64,000 bases of DNA from Chloroflexota bacterium (GTDB taxonomy: Bacteria; Chloroflexota; Anaerolineae; Aggregatilineales; Phototrophicaceae), in contig JACAER010000017.1 of assembly GCA_013388745.1 (NCBI GenBank), positions 124,001-188,000 of the forward strand, in the 5' to 3' direction. Below the pieces are notes generated by a model. It was given only the letters and a program-made list of their open reading frames with translations, was not told where the DNA came from and made no database searches. How positions within the stretch are numbered: position 1 is the stretch's first letter; each line of letters opens with the position of its first letter. Below are positions 62,050 to 64,000 of the stretch, piece after piece. Made by a program: the position numbers and the translations under genes.

Positions 62050-63738
62050 ATGTTCAAACGTCATCTATTCATGCTCATGATCGTGCTCACGCTGCTGCTG
62101 CCCATGCTGGCGCTGGGGCAGGGCACGGGCGTTTTTGCGGAAGCCGTCGGCCAGGCGAATTTGCGCGCCACGACGGATACCCGCGCGGCGCTGCTCGGCC
62201 AGATCGTCAGCGGCACGCGCTACCCCGTGATCGGGCGCAGCGAACTGTATCCCTGGGTGCTGCTGGGCGATGTGGCGACATTACAGCCGATCGGCTGGGT
62301 TTTCCAGGATTTGCTGATGATCTATGGCGACTTGACGACAGTACCGTTTTCCACGCTGGTGGTGACACCCGCCGGCAGCGCCAGCACACCGACGCTGACG
62401 TTGGCTGCGCCGATCAACGCGCCGCTGCCCTCGCCCACCGGACTCATCGCCACACCCTCACCAACGGCGCCAACTGCCGCGGTGGTCGGGACGGCGACCG
62501 GCGAGATCAATATTCGCTACGGGCCGGGCGTCGAATATCCGCGCATCGGCATCGCGCGCCCTGGCGACCAATTCGAAATCACGGGCTGGCACACACAGTT
62601 TCCCTGGATACAGATCCGCTATTCGTCGTCACCTAATGGCTATGGTTGGGTATCCAATGGTCTACTGGAAGTGCGCGGCGATATTTTCAGCCTGCCGCCG
62701 ATTTCACAGACACGCTTTGAACTGCCGGCGCTGACCGCTACTCCGGCGGTCGTGCAGCCGAGCAGGCTGCTGGCGGCAGGCACGCCTGTGCCGCTTTCGC
62801 CGCCGTTCCAGGCGTTGGGCGATGAGTTATGGAGCATTATTCTCAGTTCCGGCTTCGACTTGCAGACCAGCACGATGGGCGCGCTGTTCCTGATGGACTT
62901 GCGCACGGGCGAAGCGATTACCTTTGGCAGCAATATCGCCTTCAGCGGCATGAGCATCAACAAAATCGCCATCCTCACGGCGCTCTTCGGCATATTGGAC
63001 GCGCCGCCGTCGCCTGAGCAGGCATTCACCATCGCCAGTGCCATGATTTGCAGCGAAAACACGTCGACCAACGCTATGCTGGAAATGATTGGCGGCGGTG
63101 ACGCCTTGCAGGGCGCCGCCGCGGTCACCGCCTTTATGCAGCAGCTTGGGCTTGAGCGCAGCTTCATCATCACGCCGTTTTTGATCGACCCGGCATCCAC
63201 GCCGATTCCGCTGGCCGCGCCAATCACCAGCGCCGACCAGATCAGCGCGCAGCCGGACGGCTATAATCAGATGACGGTAGACGAAATCGGCTGGCTGCTG
63301 GCCAGCATCTATCAGTGCGCTTATAACGACAGCGGCGCGCTGCTGACGGCCTTTCCCGGCCAGTTTAACGCGCGCGAATGCCAGCAGATTCTGCATGTGA
63401 TGAGCTTTAACCGTATCGGGGCGCTGCTGGAAGCGGGAGTGCCCGAAGGCACGCGCGTGGCACACAAACACGGCTGGATTTATGAAACGCACGGCGACGC
63501 GGGCGTCGTTTTCACGCCGGGGGGCGATTTCGCGCTGGTAACGGTGCTGCACAACCCGACCTGGTTGGATTTCAACGTGTCGTTCCCGCTCGTGGCGGAA
63601 ATCACGCGCACCGTCTACAACTACTTCAACCCGCAAGCGCCGCTGCTGCAACAACGCGATGAACAAGTGCCGGCGCAATGCGACATCAGCGGGTCGGGTC
63701 TGCTGGACGATCTGACATCGTCCAGCTTTAGCGGCTGA
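62050..63738 (+). CDS. Secreted SH3-domain protein with a class A beta-lactamase-like serine hydrolase domain
   Basis: A 562-residue protein. A signal peptide (KRHLFMLMIVLTLLLPMLALG) is followed by two SH3b-like domains (ANLRATTDTRAALLGQIVSG about 36-95; INIRYGPGVEYPRIGIARPG about 158-200) joined by a Pro/Thr linker. From about residue 265 a beta-lactamase/DD-peptidase fold begins: the SxxK motif is Ser302-I-N-Lys305, the second motif is S335-E-N337 (SDN equivalent), and K473-H-G475 stands for KTG. Candidate roles are cell-wall binding and peptide or ester hydrolysis; true beta-lactamase activity is doubtful. Confidence 0.85.
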   Translation: MFKRHLFMLMIVLTLLLPMLALGQGTGVFAEAVGQANLRATTDTRAALLGQIVSGTRYPVIGRSELYPWVLLGDVATLQPIGWVFQDLLMIYGDLTTVPFSTLVVTPAGSASTPTLTLAAPINAPLPSPTGLIATPSPTAPTAAVVGTATGEINIRYGPGVEYPRIGIARPGDQFEITGWHTQFPWIQIRYSSSPNGYGWVSNGLLEVRGDIFSLPPISQTRFELPALTATPAVVQPSRLLAAGTPVPLSPPFQALGDELWSIILSSGFDLQTSTMGALFLMDLRTGEAITFGSNIAFSGMSINKIAILTALFGILDAPPSPEQAFTIASAMICSENTSTNAMLEMIGGGDALQGAAAVTAFMQQLGLERSFIITPFLIDPASTPIPLAAPITSADQISAQPDGYNQMTVDEIGWLLASIYQCAYNDSGALLTAFPGQFNARECQQILHVMSFNRIGALLEAGVPEGTRVAHKHGWIYETHGDAGVVFTPGGDFALVTVLHNPTWLDFNVSFPLVAEITRTVYNYFNPQAPLLQQRDEQVPAQCDISGSGLLDDLTSSSFSG

Positions 63739-63739
63739 C

Positions 63740-64000
63740 TTAGCCTAAACGGGCGGCGCAGTCGCTCGCCTGAAGCTGCGCCTGAGCAGCGGCATCCTGC
63801 GGCGAGAGGCTGTCGCTCAATACAGCGTTCAGCGGGTCTTGCAGCGCCTGCCACAGGCAGCCCATGCGCGTGCTGGAGGGCGCGCCCAGGCCGTCGCGGT
63901 AAACTTCGAGCGAGATGCTCATCAGCGGATCATCGGCGATACGGCTGTCATTTTGCAGCGCCGTGACGGAGGGCAGCACGCCAAAACCCAGCGCGACAGG
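63740..64000 (-). CDS. Extracellular solute-binding protein, C-terminal part (cut by window edge)
   Basis: The frame is open to the right edge, so only the last 86 residues are visible. They match the C-terminal lobe of sugar ABC-transporter binding proteins: MGCLWQALQDPLNAVLSDSLSPQDAAAQAQLQA has the L-N-x-V-L-S-x-x-x-S-P-x-x-A pattern. The substrate cannot be told. It ends 1 base past the convergent beta-lactamase-like gene. Confidence 0.75.
   Translation of the reverse strand, partial: PVALGFGVLPSVTALQNDSRIADDPLMSISLEVYRDGLGAPSSTRMGCLWQALQDPLNAVLSDSLSPQDAAAQAQLQASDCAARLG

Overview
This is a high-GC chromosomal segment from a bacterium, most likely of the Chloroflexota (Anaerolineae-like). 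I infer this from the combination of a complete coenzyme F420 gene set, CoxL/XdhA-type molybdenum hydroxylases, a MOCOS-like molybdenum cofactor sulfurase, and secreted proteins with Thr/Pro-rich linkers. No ribosomal RNA or marker gene is present to prove it. There is no prophage, insertion sequence or CRISPR array. The scars of accessory DNA are four broken genes: a VapC toxin, an isoprenylcysteine methyltransferase-like gene, a XisH/XisI pair and a quinone oxidoreductase.

Layout: 1-14.6 kb is mostly housekeeping: mutS end, a VapBC remnant, a YqhQ-like membrane protein, a secreted glycosidase-like protein, recJ, fmt, a MOCOS-like enzyme, an SDR, mdh, pckA, a histidine phosphatase and an era operon. 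From 14.6 to 52 kb nearly everything is on the minus strand. In gene order from right to left it holds folD, an 8-oxoguanine deaminase-like amidohydrolase, a hybrid histidine kinase, a YgeY-family hydrolase, a TIR-FGE protein with a phosphatase, VOC, esterase and pirin genes, a YgeW-type carbamoyltransferase, a TMEM175-like channel, carbamate kinase, a threonine synthase operon ending in an unassigned PLP enzyme, an SsnA + F420 operon, a large glycosyltransferase-like membrane protein, XdhC, and a molybdenum hydroxylase operon (FAD/2Fe-2S fusion, small membrane protein, molybdopterin subunit, YqeB, YqeC-MocA fusion). From 52 to 64 kb the plus strand carries a 1570-residue surface protein with a Flp-prepilin-like N-terminus, a guanylate-kinase-like/Nudix-like fusion, ygfZ, a membrane protein, a GyrI-like protein, a beta-lactamase-fold secreted protein, plus an FtsB-like gene, tRNA-Leu and the end of a solute-binding protein on the minus strand.

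The most interesting reading is that many of the dispersed minus-strand genes (XdhD-like hydroxylase, YqeB, YqeC, MocA, SsnA, YgeW, YgeY, carbamate kinase, 8-oxoguanine deaminase) correspond to the selenium/molybdenum-linked gene set that E. coli and gut anaerobes use to break down purines and urate, yielding carbamoyl phosphate and then ATP. YgeX, HyuA and YgfK are not seen here. A PLP enzyme of unknown substrate is a candidate substitute for YgeX. SsnA appears to be co-transcribed with the whole F420 pathway (CofC, CofD, CofE, a stand-alone dehydro-F420 reductase-like nitroreductase and an F420:NADPH oxidoreductase). Three CRP-family-like operators lie upstream of mdh, pckA and a GyrI-like gene.
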